A stretch of DNA of 64,000 nt from Eutreptiella sp. 'Long Island Sound 2002' (lineage: Eukaryota > Euglenozoa > Euglenophyceae > Eutreptiales > Eutreptiaceae). The position numbers and the translations under genes are program-made. Position 1 is the stretch's first letter, and each line of letters starts with the position of its first letter. Positions 1-11,600 of this stretch are shown one piece after another. Where the stretch lies: assembly GCA_964036045.1 (NCBI GenBank), contig OZ038381.1, forward strand, positions 61,938,242 to 62,002,241, in the 5' to 3' direction. The notes under the pieces were generated by a model, which was not told where the DNA came from, searched no databases, and worked only from the letters and a program-made list of their open reading frames with translations.

Positions 1-1124
1 CGGTGCCCAAGTCCTCACGCAACAGCATGGGGATCATCAGCTCCCGCCGGGCCCCTTGAGCACGCCCCGCACCCGAGCTTGCCTCGCTGCGGCCCCCGGC
101 ACTGGGTCCCGAGCGCGCGGACCCCTCGCTCCGCCGACTTAGGGCCTCGCTAGGGGCCCGTCCAGCACCGCAGCCCTTGCCCCACTCGCTCTCCTCACCG
201 GTCACCTGCACGCAATGATGCGGGGTGAACCGCTTGCGCGCGTGGTGCCGCACCTCCGGGGACCACGCGTGAAAGGGCACCTGCAGACAAGGCAAAGTGT
301 GTGAGGTACCAGTTGAGGAAGAGGGAGCGTGTATGCAACGACCGTTGGCGAAACGAAACGCAATCGGTATACAAATTGGACGAAAATTGCACAAATTCGT
401 GTGAAATTAGTACGAAATTGGTACGAATGAACGTACCAATTTCGTACGAATTTGATGCGAATTTCGTCCAATTGGTCAACAAAGGAAGCAAGCAGTCGAA
501 AATGCACAGGGGGCATACCTTGCAACCACACGGGTAGGTGATTGACCACGCCCTAGCCTTCGTACACTGTTGCCCAGGTGCCACAGCGTGGTCGGCCGCA
601 TCGGGGGGGCAACGCCGGAGATGGCGAAGTGGATCTCCAACTCTGCATCGACCGTGTCCCCCTTGGCGATCTCGATTTGGTGCACGTCCCCCACCAAAAA
701 GAGCACCTAGTACTCAGCGACCTCCATCACGGCAAGGTCGGTGGCTAGGGCGGAGTGGGAGAGGAGAGTAGGGTGGTAGGGGCAGGTGGGGGGGCCGGCC
801 GGGACCGCCTCGGGGTCGTTGGCGAAGAGGACCTGGGCAGTATCCCCCTCCCACAACTCCACGCTCTCAACCGCCCCCTTCCCCACGCACAACACTTGGT
901 CCACGTTGGGGTAGTCCCGGCTTGACAAATCCCCGGCGACAGCCAGGGCCTCGAGAGAGAGGGGGGGGGGGGTCCAGGAGGGTGGTGTTGAGCTGGTGGT
1001 GGCGGTGGTTGGCGGCGGAGGTCCACAAGTTAAAAAGGGCCCCCCGCAGCCCATCCTTGGTGCCCGGGGGCACCTTGCCAACCCGTGGTGGTGATTTGGG
1101 CATGGCCCCTTTCCATCCCGCCAT
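1..1124 (-). pseudogene. Partial, disrupted two-exon gene of unknown (probably mobile-element) function
   Basis: I do not recognise the family. Reading leftwards, a start at 1124 gives MAGWKGAMPKSPPRVGKV and then a segment rich in His and Asn (WTSAANHRHHQLNTTLLD). After a C-run at about 961-970 the frame shifts into DYPNVDQVLCVGKGAVESVE. The frame then meets a TAG at 707-709, continues with plausible protein (LFLVGDVHQIEIAKGD) and needs a one-base slip at the C-run near 604-610. The exon ends ITYPCGCK at 519. An intron is predicted at 281-518 (GTATGC...CTGCAG), and the next exon begins VPFHAWSPEVRHHARKRF and runs off the window as RRELMIPMLLREDLGT. Two homopolymer slips plus one stop indicate a decayed copy, although slips at C-runs could be sequencing error. 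The translated phases match across the predicted intron, which supports the gene model. Confidence 0.5.
281..518 (-). other. Predicted intron containing a ~105-bp inverted repeat
   Basis: Boundaries on the minus strand are GTATGC at 518 and CTGCAG at 281, length 238 nt. The inverted repeat spans about 372-476. The left arm begins AAATTGGACGAAAATTG and the right arm, read in reverse complement, begins CAATTGGACGAAATTCG; both converge on ACGAAATTGGTACG near the centre (about 410-445). The motif GACGAAATTCG resembles the CGAAATTTCG palindromes seen at 37-58 kb. If transcribed, the arms would fold the intron into one long stem. Confidence 0.55.
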
Positions 1125-2200
1125 CCAACCAAAGGTTCATATGCCGGACATCACCCAGCCCACCTTCTACAGCACCACTGCTCTGCAATGGTTCCGGGGG
1201 TCTTCATGTGGTCCCCATTTCATTTCAAGCTTTACATACCTTGGATGGTCATTTTCTTAGGCGGCTCTATACGCACGTAGCAAAATTGCCACAGTTCCCA
1301 AATGGGTACCACCCCAAAACGGGGGCTGAAAAACCACTTTGAAAAATTGCACAATTGTGCTTTGCAGGGAAACACCCCAAAAAACCTGTGAATTATCAAA
1401 AATGACTGTGTGTAGGGTACAACATGTGCCAGTCAAAAGTCATGTATCCCCTTCAAATTTCGGCACTGAAGTGTCCATCCAAAGAAAAATCGAATTCTTC
1501 CGAATCATGCGCTGCTACATTTCAAACCACACCGTAAAATGCAACCTAAAAAATGAAGCAAGGAGGGCGACAGGCAAACACATGCAAAAATCTGGTTTGC
1601 TTTTTGTTACCGCGTCTGCTGACCCAGTCACTGTGATTGTATGCGAAGCGTGACAAACAATGGACCGCCAGTGCAGCCAACAAGCAATGGAGGCGCCGCC
1701 AGTGCAGCCAATGCAATAATAAATGAGGGCAACAATGCCTGCAAAAGAAATGGCGCAAGAGGGGTAGAACAAAGGGGAGTGGATGAATTTGGGCACTGCA
1801 GCGCCCAAAATTACGAAAACATGAAAAAGGGCACCAGTCTCACACCTGTGTGACACAAGACACATGGCAGTGTGCCGTCCGCGCCCAAAACAAAGCAGAA
1901 GGTTACACCAAGCTTGCGACCCTATTGTGAAATGGGTCGTAATGTGTTGTTGTTGTTCTCATAGGCGCTTGTACGATGTATTGAAACGGAACTCTCACAT
2001 TCATGTACCCCGTATGGGCTAAAATTTGACTTTCACTACTTTTGAGCACTGCAGTGCCTAAAATTTTAAAAAGTTGGCAAATTTACCCGCTTCAATTCTT
2101 TGTGGTGCATAGGTTCCTCGAAGGGCAAGAAAGGCCAACGCTTGTGCTTGCGTTGCGTTGGGTGGCATTCATGGTACCAAATATTTTTTGGCTACGGAGA

Positions 2201-2495
2201 GACAGACAAACCGACATGCAAGCAGACAAACGGACACATAGACAGAGAGACAGTCCGATGGACACCCCGACAAACGGACGAAAAGATAGACACATACACG
2301 GACGGACGGACCGACAGGCAAACAAACAGACAGACAAATAGACAGACATACAGGCAGACAACAGACGGACGGACGGACGACTGGATGGACAGACTGTGGG
2401 ACAGAGAGACACAAAGAGAGAAACACAGAAGACAAACCGTCAGACAAGACAAGACAGACGGACGGACGGACACATGGACAGACGGAGAGACAGGT
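2201..2495. repeat. GACA/GACG microsatellite, left arm
   Basis: Degenerate (GACA)n and (GACG)n tetranucleotide repeats make up nearly all of this stretch. They are mirrored by TGTC/CGTC repeats at 3735-4058 in the right arm of the foldback element. Open frames through it (CLSVCLSV-like translations) are artefacts of the repeat. Confidence 0.85.
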
Positions 2496-3734
2496 ACAAT
2501 GGTTGTCCTCCTACTACCACACGGTTGCTCCCTCATGCATCTGCACAACGTTGCGCACAGAATATTGACCTCCTTCCGCCCAGATTATATCGTGCAAATG
2601 GGTTTTGAGTTCATTTGGGAGCTGCAGTTCCCAAAATATTACAAACCAACATTTTGAGGTCTCTAATGTACTATGTCGGGTGCCTGCCTCAAAGTCTCAG
2701 CCCCTGTAGCAACCATTATGGGGTCTTGCCATCAGTTGTGCACGATATGTGCAATGTAATCATCCACGTGATCAAATCCCCCCCGATAAACTACTGCGCC
2801 ATTCCATGTTGATGAAATACACCCCGTATAGGTGTTGCCTTGATCTTCAAAACTTTGGCACACTTATTCTAGTAGGGGCATTGTTGGTTGATGGAGTTTG
2901 GTTGTCCGTGTGTAGTGTAATGGTTGATATGATGAACACCCCCACTCTCCCGTGCACCACCGTTGCGCGGTGCTGAGGTACACTCCTGCACAAGTGTTAT
3001 GCCATTGGTCCAACACTTTCACACGCATTTTTTACTAGGGGCCTTGAAGGTGGATGCGGATTCGGTCATCTATAGGGTGTCTTCTAACACGGAGTCAATC
3101 GTGTTTTCGAGTGTTTCATCACAATTTGTGGTTGTTATTTCTAAAATGGCTGTAGATGGTGCAAGACTCCGCACAGACAACCAAGTTTGTCTCTACCTTC
3201 AATGCCCCTGGTAAAAAACGTGTGTGAAAGTGTTGGACCAGTGGCACAACAATTGTATAGAGGTCTGCTTCATCACCGCGCACGGTCGTGCTCTAGAGAG
3301 GGGTGGCATTCATCATGTCAACCATTATACTACACACAGACGACCAAATTGCATCGACCGACAATGCCCCTACTAGAATATTGGTGCCTAAGTGTTGAAG
3401 ATCTGACACAACACTTATACGGGGTGTACTTCATCACCGTCGAATGGGGAAGAAGAATAGAGGGGGGTATTTGATCATGTGGACGATTACATTGCACATA
3501 CCTAGCATGAATTGTGGCGAGATCCGGTAATGCTTGCCATAGGGGATCGGACTATGAGGCATGCACTGGACAAGACATTAGAGACCTCAAAATATTGATT
3601 TCCTAAATTTTGGGAACTGCAGTGCCCAAATGAACCCAAAGCCCATTTGCATGATCATCTGGGCGGAACACTGTCAATGTTTTTTGCAAGGTTCTGTACA
3701 TGCATGATGGAGCAGCATTGTGGTAGCAGGAGGA

Positions 3735-4058
3735 CAGATAGTGTGTCTATCTCTCCGTCCGTCCGCCTGTCCATCCGTTCGTCTGTCTTGTTTCGTATGT
3801 CTATTTGTCTTCCGTGTGTCTATCTATGTGTCTCTCTGTCTATCCCTCCGTCCGTCCATTTGTCCGTCCGTTGTCTGTCTATGTGTCTATTTGTTTGTCT
3901 GTTTGTTTGTTTGCCTGTCGGTCTGTCCGTCTGTCTATGTGTCCATCTGTCTACCTGTCTGTCCGTCTCTCAGGGTGTCTGTCGGACTGTCTCTATGCCT
4001 CTCTGTGTCTATCTGTCTGTTTGTCTGCTTGCCTGTCGGTTTGTCTGTCTCTCCGTAG
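3735..4058. repeat. TGTC/CGTC microsatellite, right arm
   Basis: Reverse-complement counterpart of the tetranucleotide block at 2201-2495. The two blocks have drifted apart in detail but occupy mirrored positions, so the microsatellite was part of the arm before or at the time of the inverted duplication. Confidence 0.85.
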
Positions 4059-4739
4059 CCAAAAAATATTTGGTACCATGAATGCCACCCAACGCAACGC
4101 AAGCACAAGCGTTGGCCTTTCTTGCCCTTCGAGGAACCTATGCACCACAATGAATTGAAGCGGGTAAATTTGCCAACTTTTTAAAAATTTGGGCACTGCA
4201 GTGCTCAAAAGTAGTGAAAGTCAAATTTTAGCCCATACTGGGTACATGAATGTGAGAGTTCCGTTTCAATACATCGTACAAGCGCCTATGAGAACAACAA
4301 CAACACGTTACGACCCGATTGACAAGAGGGGGGCAAGCGTGGAGTAACTTTGTGCAATGTGGATTCACCCATAGAGACAACTAGACGCACACTTTCAATG
4401 ACCCCCCTAAAAAGTACAACCAGAAGGTTTGGGCACTGCAGTGCCCCAAAAATTCAAATGCTAAGATTCCAAGCCCTGAAGCGGGGGTGTATATGTGCAG
4501 CTCTAAGAGCAACAAAAGGCGAGGTTGTTGTATCCCACGATGAAAATCCACGTGGGTTTGGCCGAAAAAATGATATGCTTTTTTTGGGTGCAAAAAACGG
4601 ATGTTGAAATCGCCATGAATCGTGGCTTTTAGCAATGAAGTCTACGTGCGTATAGAGCCGCCTACGATTTTTTGGGGCTACGGTACCAAAAAAATAAGTT
4701 TCGAAAACTTCAATTGTTGAGGCGCCCCAAGTGCAAAAT

Positions 4740-5640
4740 GCATCAGTAGGTTGTGCACCAATGCCTTGGGAGAACCCCCCCCCCCCGCCACTCAATACCC
4801 AAATAAGGTGGAAAACACATCAATACAGCCTAAATCAAGACTCGAACTAGGACCAAGCTGGGTCCTAGTCTTGCGTAACGCATGGGAAGTCACCGTTGAA
4901 GAAAGACCGCTTGCTTTAGAGATGTGCCTCCATGGTTACGGCGATTGTAGTGAAACACGGCTGGAAAACGGCTCATTTTCACCTCAAAATGGACCACAGC
5001 GTGGCACCACGGCGTGGTACACGCCTTGTTGAACACCCATTTGCCATCCTTTGATAGCCCAATCGCCATGAAAGAACAACGGCCCTCATCGGAAACACCT
5101 GCCTCGCCTAGCGGCGATCGTCGTGAACTTTCAGGACGATCGTCCTGAAAACGGCCAAAAACAGCCCACAACCGGCCTTTTTTGGACACTAAATCGGCCG
5201 TAGAACGGGCTAGACGGCTCGAAATGCAACGAAACTTGTTTGTGGTGATGCGCCTTGGCTCCCCCGTCGTTTTGAGCTACTTGGATGCCGGTTTTGAGCC
5301 GCGGTGTGGTCTCAAGGACTTTTCAAGCGCCTGCTGCTTGCTGCTGCTGCTGCTGCTGCTTGCTGCTTGCTGCTGCTAAAACGTGTTGCTCAGCCTTGGC
5401 CTCTAAAAGGTGGTGTAAAACCTGGACAGGGTAAACCCAGCTCGGTAAACATGCTTTACATACCTGGCGCGGTCACATTGTCTGGTCAGAATATCAAAAA
5501 ATATGTTTCGGAATCTTTGATTTTGGAGCTGTCGAGGTTGAAAAACTGCTTAAGCAAGTTGTGTGCACCAATGCCTTGGGAGAAACCCCCCCCCCCCCCG
5601 CACTCAATACCCAAATGAGGTGATAAACACATACAAGTGA
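4740..5640. repeat. Direct repeats flanking a ~740-bp segment with a CTG tract
   Basis: The sequence GTGCACCAATGCCTTGGGAG followed by a C-run, CACTCAATACCCAAAT and (A/G)AAACACAT occurs near 4751-4822 and again near 5561-5630 in the same orientation. Between the copies lie low-complexity ACGGC-rich sequence and a CTG/CTT tract at about 5329-5377. The tract end resembles, in reverse complement, one end of the insertion at 18.65 kb (shared CAGCTCGGT and CTG repeats). This could be an element with direct terminal repeats or a local duplication; no coding sequence is recognisable. Confidence 0.45.
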
Positions 5641-5685
5641 ACCCCCCTTCCGCACCGAACCCCTTCGCGACCCCCCCCCCAAGGG

Positions 5686-6862
5686 GTGACTGGCAGTCTA
5701 CCTGCCAGCCCCAACATGGTTGGCCCCTTGCACCCGCCCCTCAACTTTGTTGATGGGAACGGCTACATTGTGCTTCGGGGGGTTACCAGAGCAATGGACT
5801 GCGAGGTGGGGTGCGGTAAGGTGATGGTGATGAGGGTGTGGGGCTTTGGCGACGAGAAGGTGTTGGGGAAATTTTTTGAGCTGTTGTTCAACGCCGGACG
5901 GAGTCAGCAGCAGGCACGGGATCCTGAACATCCTGGGCGTTGGCAAAGCAAAAGCTCACTACCGCAGGGGGTGGGCTGGGGGCCTCTGCAAGAAGTTCCA
6001 CACACCCCCTTGTGGAAAGTGTCCCTGAGGTCGGGAACCTCCACCCAATGACGCCGGGCAGCGTCATTGTCGCAAGTATTGGGAGTGGGCACAAGCTCCC
6101 CCACACTGACGTTGCTGCACGTCTTGAGGTGCTGGCTCCTTACGACAGGGACATCTCGGGCTGTCACCTGAGTACGGTCCTCTGCCTTTTGGAGGAGTAC
6201 GAGGTGCGGTCGGAGGCGAGGACGGCCCTGGGGGAGGCGGCAAAGGTGTGTTGGGACACCATTCCCCTGCAAAGGGAGGACATGCTGCTGATGGTGGCCA
6301 CCAACCGCCACCATGGGATGCCTGCCCTCAGGTGAAGGGAAAAAAAGAATGGTCGGGTGGTGCCCCTGCAGCAAGATCCTGAAGACACACCATGTCGCAA
6401 TGGGGGGGGGGGGGTATGCACCAGGTTAGTGGTGGAGCACACCTGGACATGGGTGTCCTTGGGCTTCCTCACAGAGTTAGTACGCATGGCATTCAACAAC
6501 TGGGCCATGGTGGCCATGGTGGAGGGTTGGGGGAGAAGGTGCAAAAAATGAAGGGAGGGAGCCCGGAAGCGGAGTTCCCTCCACAATTTTGTGGACCACG
6601 CCTTCCGCCCAAGATGAGAGTTGCGCCAGGGGTTGCGCAGATCAATGTGACTTAACTCGCAGGTGGGTGGGGTCCATGGATGGTGCCCAAGCCACTACAT
6701 CCTCCACTACGAGGGCCCCGGACTAGTAGGTCAACTCCTCTACGTGGTGATGGGCGACTGGCAGCGCTTGATATTGCGCCAGGGTGTCGGCAGCAGCATC
6801 GGCCGGAACTGCAGGGACGCACGCTGGAGAGAGTTCGCGACATTGTCAAGGAAAGGCTCTGA
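5686..6862 (+). pseudogene. Gene resembling 2-oxoglutarate/Fe(II)-dependent oxygenases, frame-disrupted
   Basis: The first frame (from 5686) contains NFVDGNGYIVLRGVT, typical of the N-terminal strand of this oxygenase superfamily (known family pattern GYVVLRG). A second frame (to 6335) carries PGSVIVASIGSGHKLPHTDV, where HTD could be the metal-binding HxD. It then reads DRDISGCHLSTVLCLLEEYE and DMLLMVATNRHHGMPALR, whose His could be the distal ligand. The frames meet near 5940-6030 without an obvious single splice, and a G-run at 6402-6413 follows. Downstream frames to about 6862 (GRTLERVRDIVKERL) may be a further exon. Members of this superfamily (TET/JBP type) are known to be carried by some DNA transposons in fungi and algae; that link here is inference. 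It could also be an unrelated protein with chance motifs. Confidence 0.42.
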
Positions 6863-7206
6863 GAGCTGTAGGAGAGGGAAACAGTGGAAAGTGGGGCAAA
6901 TTCGTGCGAAGTTCGGACTAAATTCGTACAAATTTCACAGTCTCGGATTCGGTTGAATCTTGCGTGAATCTATGTGTGAATTTCGGTGCGGGTATTTAAG
7001 ACTTGACCGAACACCAACGAATACGTCGAACTAGGTGGCTAGTTAAAACCTCAAATTTGCACACATTTATTGTACCACGATTTTGGCGAAGATAGCACGA
7101 GAAACGCACACGATCGCACCAAGGCACAGACAAAAGAGAGCAAAAAGTTGTCCAATTTGCACTACTTTCAATCTCCCAAACATCCCGCTTCACGCGGGGT
7201 ACAAGC

Positions 7207-7525
7207 TTAAAGGGTCCCGAGCTCACCAATGGGATCCGGGGCCATGGCTCCCAGTCGAAAGTCCGGAGCATAGTCGCCAACGGTTGCCCACACTGAAGGT
7301 GGCGAGGCTTGCCTGCTACAGCATTCTGAAAGTTGTTGTAGATCCGAAATTAGCTGAAAGCGGCCAACAACGGCAAAATCCAACGCACAAATGGAGTGAT
7401 TATGGTCAAAGACCTGCATGGCTTAATAGGTCTTGGGGTCACTAATGGGGTCCGGGGCCATGGCTGCCGGTTGAAACTCCGGAGCATGGTCGCCAACGGT
7501 TGCCCAAACCGAAGGCTACGAGCTT
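7207..7525. repeat. Two-unit direct duplication, period ~225 bp
   Basis: The block around GGCCATGGCTCCCAGTCGAA (7240) and GTCGCCAACGGTTGCCCA (7272) recurs near 7459 and 7491 with a few changes. This gives two copies of about 95 bp separated by a 225-bp period. Nothing coding is recognised in it. Confidence 0.75.
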
Positions 7526-7569
7526 AGCCTACCACAGGTACACTTACATACGTGTGCTTATATATACAT

Positions 7570-8055
7570 TCAAATATCATACCACTGATTATCGGCAAAA
7601 CTTAGCCACTGAGCCAAAGAATCATGCTGCACTCCCAAGAGCCACCAAGGTTTGTGATATGTGTCCTCTAAGTCTTTTGAGGAATGAGATGACTGAGACT
7701 CATCTACTTGCATGTTCCCAATCTCGGGTGGCGCATAAGATTGCACGCCAGACTCCGGTGGCGGAGGGGCAAGGGCACAATGTGGCTTAGAGGAGCACAA
7801 CTCCGTTTCGTGAAGGTCGTTGTATTCCCGTGCAACGATGATGTGCTTGCCATCCAACCAATTGGATGGTGGCCGGGCTGTCCCTTTAGAATGGTCTATA
7901 AGGCTTCGCACGCGGAGTACCCTAACTATTTCACGAGGGCTTACAATCGGCTTCTTGCCCAAAACATTCACAGGACCGAACGTAGACCCTTGACAACTCA
8001 TCAATAATTGAAGCACAAGAGGTGAGATTGGAAAATCACTTTTTCTCATAGCCAA
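7570..8055 (-). CDS. Hypothetical protein, 161 aa
   Basis: An uninterrupted ATG-to-stop frame, unusually long for this window and of mixed, non-repetitive composition. It starts MAMRKSDFPISPLVLQLLMS, then FGPVNVLGKKPIVSPREIVR, IVAREYNDLHETELCSSK, a proline stretch (ALAPPPPESG) and a C-terminal DSLAQWLSFADNQWYDI. There is no signal peptide or membrane segment. The opposite strand is also fairly open (a 99-aa frame at 7708-8007), so strand choice rests on composition. I do not recognise a family; a transposon-derived exon is possible. Its upstream side abuts the repeat block beginning near 8.1 kb, which may have truncated a longer gene. Confidence 0.35.
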   Translation of the reverse strand: MAMRKSDFPISPLVLQLLMSCQGSTFGPVNVLGKKPIVSPREIVRVLRVRSLIDHSKGTARPPSNWLDGKHIIVAREYNDLHETELCSSKPHCALAPPPPESGVQSYAPPEIGNMQVDESQSSHSSKDLEDTYHKPWWLLGVQHDSLAQWLSFADNQWYDI

Positions 8056-8084
8056 ACCAATGCACAGCTCGTCTGTTGCATCAA

Positions 8085-8590
8085 GGACCTACTACCTCAC
8101 CCGTGCCTTCCCAGGGGCCCAAAAGTGAGCAGAAGGGCTACATAGCCCCTGCATTCTCGGGGGTCCCCTCACAAGGGGACAAAATCAAAAGTGGCTACCT
8201 CAACCCCCCCTTCTCGGAGGCTCACATTTGGGCGGAAGTGCTACATAACCATTGCATTCGTGGGGGTCCCCTAATAGGGGGACAAAATCAAAAGTGGCTA
8301 CCTTACCGCTGCCTTCTCGGGGGAGTGGGCGGAATTGCTATGCAACCCCTGAATTCTCGGGGGTCCACACACAAGGGGACAACATCAAAAGTGGCCGCCG
8401 AACCCCAGCCTCCTCGGGGGACCACGAGTGGGTGGAATTGCTACGCAAACCCTGCATTCTCCAGGGTCCGCAAACAAGGGGACAAAAACAAAAGTGCTAA
8501 CCTCACCCGTGCCTTCTCGGGGGGGCCACAAGTGGGTGGAATTGCCACAAAACCCCTGCGTTCTCCTTGCCCACGGAGCCTAGTGGTTGA
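8085..8590. repeat. Type-2 satellite block (CTCGGGGG...GGGGACAAAATC units)
   Basis: Five to six units alternate TTCTCGGGGGTCCC, ACAAGGGGACAAAATCAAAA, GTGGCTACCTCACCC and CACAAGTGGGCGGAATTGCTA. The unit shares GGGGACAAAATCA and CCCACAAGTGGGC with the main satellite in its minus orientation, so it is a diverged relative. A second block of the same type lies at 47.58-48.0 kb. It ends near an A-run at 8615. Confidence 0.75.
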
Positions 8591-8659
8591 TGGTATGAGC
8601 GTATTCATTCCTTAAAAAAAAAAAACTATGGTTGTCCTTAAAGAACGTCTTGTCCCCCG

Positions 8660-11600
8660 TTGCGGAGCGTTGGGGACCCCCATGGCGGGGAGGATTATGC
8701 AGCCAATCCGCCGACTTGAGGGCTACTTCTGATTTTGTCCCACATTTTTAGGCATAGGGCTAGACAGTTGGGTGATGCAAGCCAAACCTCTTCCTTGTGC
8801 GACACTTTTGATTTGGCTCCCTACTATACGGCGTTGGGGAGTCGCCAGACGGCACGGATTATGTCCTCATTCCGGCCACTTCTCATGTTGTCGCCCGCTC
8901 TGAGGCGCCCCCCCCCCCCCTCGGGACGGTAGGGGTTATAGATGTCCCCAAAGCAGGCACTTGTGGACCAAATCTGATTTTGTCCTCCACTCTAAGGTGC
9001 TAGGGACCTCACGAATGGCGAGGGTTTTGTAGCTAGCCCACCCACTTGTAGGCCACTTCAGATTTTGTCCCCCGCTACGAGGCATTGGGGACCCCCCCAA
9101 AAGGCAACGATTGTGTCCCAAATCCGCCCACTTCTGGGCCACTTGTGATTTTGTCGCCCGCTCTAAGGCATTGACCCCCTAAAAGGAAAAGGCCATACAT
9201 TCAATCCGCCAACTTGTGGTTGACTTTTGATTTGGTCCCCTGTTGTGAGGCGTTGGTAACCCCCCAAGACCGCAGGGATTATGTAGCCAATCCCCCCACT
9301 TGTGGCTGATTTTGTCCCCCACTTTGAGGCATCAACGACCCGCTAGACGGCAACAGCAACATAGCCAACGTGCCCACCTGCGGGGCACTTAAGATTTTGT
9401 CCCCCGCTCAGAGGCATTGGAGACCCACCAAACGGCAAGGGTTGTGTCCCAAATCCGCCCATCTGTGGGGCACTTCTGCTTTTGTCCCCCACTTTGAGGC
9501 ATTGTGGAAACCCAACCAGGAAGGAATATACAGCCAATCCGCCCACTTGTGGGCCACTTTTGATTTTGTCCCCCATTCTGAGGAGTTGGGGGGCCCCCAA
9601 AACGGTAGGGATTATGTAGGCAATCCCCGAACTTGTGGCTGAATTGCTCCCCCACTCCGAGGCATCAAGGACCCGCTATACGGCAAGGGCAACATAGTCA
9701 AAACCTCCACTTGTGCGCAACTTTTGATTTTGTGCCCCACTTTGAGGAATTGGGGACCCCCCACATGGCACGGATTGTGTAGCCAATCAACCCACCGTGG
9801 GGGGGATCTGATTTTGTTCCCCGCTATGAGGCGTTGGCAACCCAACAGATGGCAGGGGTTACGCAGCCAATCCGCCAACTTGTGCGCTTTCCTCTTATTT
9901 GGGCCTAGGTGATGGCAACCCCCTAGACAGCAAGTCTTTATAGCCAATCCCCCCCACTTGTCGAGCACTTCTGACTTTGCCTCCTGCTCTGAGGCCTCGG
10001 GGACGGCCTGGACGGTAGAGGTTATGAAGCCAGTCCGCCTTCACACTTGTGGGCCACTTTTTATTTTGAACGTCACTTTGAGGTGTCAGGTTATCGCCCC
10101 CCCCGACGGGAGGGGTAATGCAGCCGATCCGCCCACTTGTGGGCACCTATTGATTTCCCCCCCACTCTAAGGGATTGCGGACCCCCCCATTGGCTTAAAG
10201 AGCAGTTTTGCCTATTTTTGGGCCACCTTTGATTTTGTCCCCCATGTTGTGGTGCTGGCAACCACCACACGGCATGGGTTACATAGCCAATGTCTCTTCT
10301 TGTGGCCCACTTCTGATGTTGACGCCAACTTAGGCAATAGGGACCGCCAAGACGGTGGCGGTGAGTCAAGGTAGTTCGCTCACCTGTGGGCGACTTTTGA
10401 TTTGGTCGCCCGCTTTGAGGCGTTGGGAGACCCCTAGATGGATTGTGATTTTGTTTCCCTTTGAAAGGCACAGGTGACCAGGCAATGCGCCCACTTGTGG
10501 GCCACTCATGATTTTGTCCCCCACTCTTAATTGTTGGGGGCCCACGACACAGTAGGGGTTACACAACTAAACTTCCTATTGTTGGAACACTTGTGAATTT
10601 GTACCCCACTCTGAGGCAAGTTGTACCACCCAAGCTGCATTAGCTATGTACCCCATCCGCCCACGTGTGGGCCACTCGTGACTTTGTCCCACGCGCCGAG
10701 GCATTGGTGATCCCCTAGACGGCATGGGTTACGTAGCCAAACCACCCACCTGTGGGCCACTTCTCATTTTGTCCCACGATCTAAATCGTTCAAGACCCCG
10801 CGGTTGGCAGAGGGTTATTAGCCAATCCGCCCACTTGTGGGCCAATTGTGATTTGGTGCCCCGCCCGCAAGCGACGGTGATCCCAAAAGGACGAATATTA
10901 TGTAGCCAATCCGCGGTTCTCGGGCCTTCTTCGACACCTTTTGATTTTGTCCCATACTCTGAGGCGTCAAAACCCCTGAGCACATGGGGGTTGTGCAGCC
11001 AATTTGTCCACTTGCAAGGCACCTGTGATTTGGTCACCCGCTTTGAGTCGTTGGGGACGCATATACGGCGGGGGGGATAGATCGAATCCGCCCATGTACA
11101 GGCACATTTTGACTTTGTTTCCTGCTCTGAGGCCCTGGGGGCGGCCGGATGGTAGGGGCCATGAAGCCAATCCGCCCACTTGTGGGCGACTTTTGATTTT
11201 GTCCCGCGCTCTAAGGAATTGGTTTTCCCCCGAACGGCAGGAGTTATGTCCCTAGTGCGCCCACTTGCAGGCCACTTCATATTTTTTCTCTTGCTCTAAG
11301 GTGTTGGGCACACCGCAACTGCCAAGGGTTCTGTAGTGAAGTTGCCCACTTGTGGGCCACTTGTGATTTGGTCCCCCACCTTGAGGCGTCGATGAGCCAA
11401 ACGGGAGGGGTTGAGGAACCAATCCGCCCACATGTGGGCCACTTCTCATTTGGTCTTCCCGTTGCAAGTTGTGTAGTCAATGCGCCCACTTGTGTGCCAC
11501 TCATGATTTTGTACCCGACTCTCAAGCGTTGGGGGCCCGCGACACAATAGGGGATGCACAGCCAATCCGCCTGCTTTTGAACCACTTTTGAACTTGTACC

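Larger units (their letters stand above)
1901..4348. mobile_element. Foldback (long inverted repeat) element, ~2.45 kb
   Basis: The sequence from 1901 rightwards is matched by the reverse complement of the sequence ending at 4348, starting GTTAC(A/T)CC and continuing through GGGTCGTAA and TGTTGTTGTTCTCAT. The match runs through the palindrome and microsatellite blocks to a centre near 3140, so the arms are about 1.2 kb each. Mirrored landmarks include CCAACGCTTGTGCTTGCG (about 2138) with its complement near 4100, and GAGGTCTCTAATG (about 2657) with its complement near 3582. No transposase is visible; ORFs inside are microsatellite translations. No clear target-site duplication was found. It is probably a non-autonomous foldback DNA element, or an inverted duplication. 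Confidence 0.75.
1265..4660. repeat. Dispersed GGGCACTGCAGTGCCC palindromes
   Basis: A palindrome with consensus TTGGGCACTGCAGTGCCCAA recurs near 1791-1812, 2043-2062, 2617-2638, 3609-3631, 4190-4209 and 4429-4450, with a weaker version near 1463. Four of these sites lie at mirrored positions inside the foldback element; the others lie just outside it. Flanks commonly add AAAATTT/AAATTTT. The sequence is a PstI-type dyad of 16-20 bp. No protein family can be tied to it from sequence. Confidence 0.6.

Noticed and set aside
2100-4158. Long overlapping ORFs rich in Thr/Asp/Arg or Cys/Leu/Ser/Val
   Set aside because: They are translations of GACA/GACG and TGTC microsatellites on all frames of both strands, with no independent protein signal.
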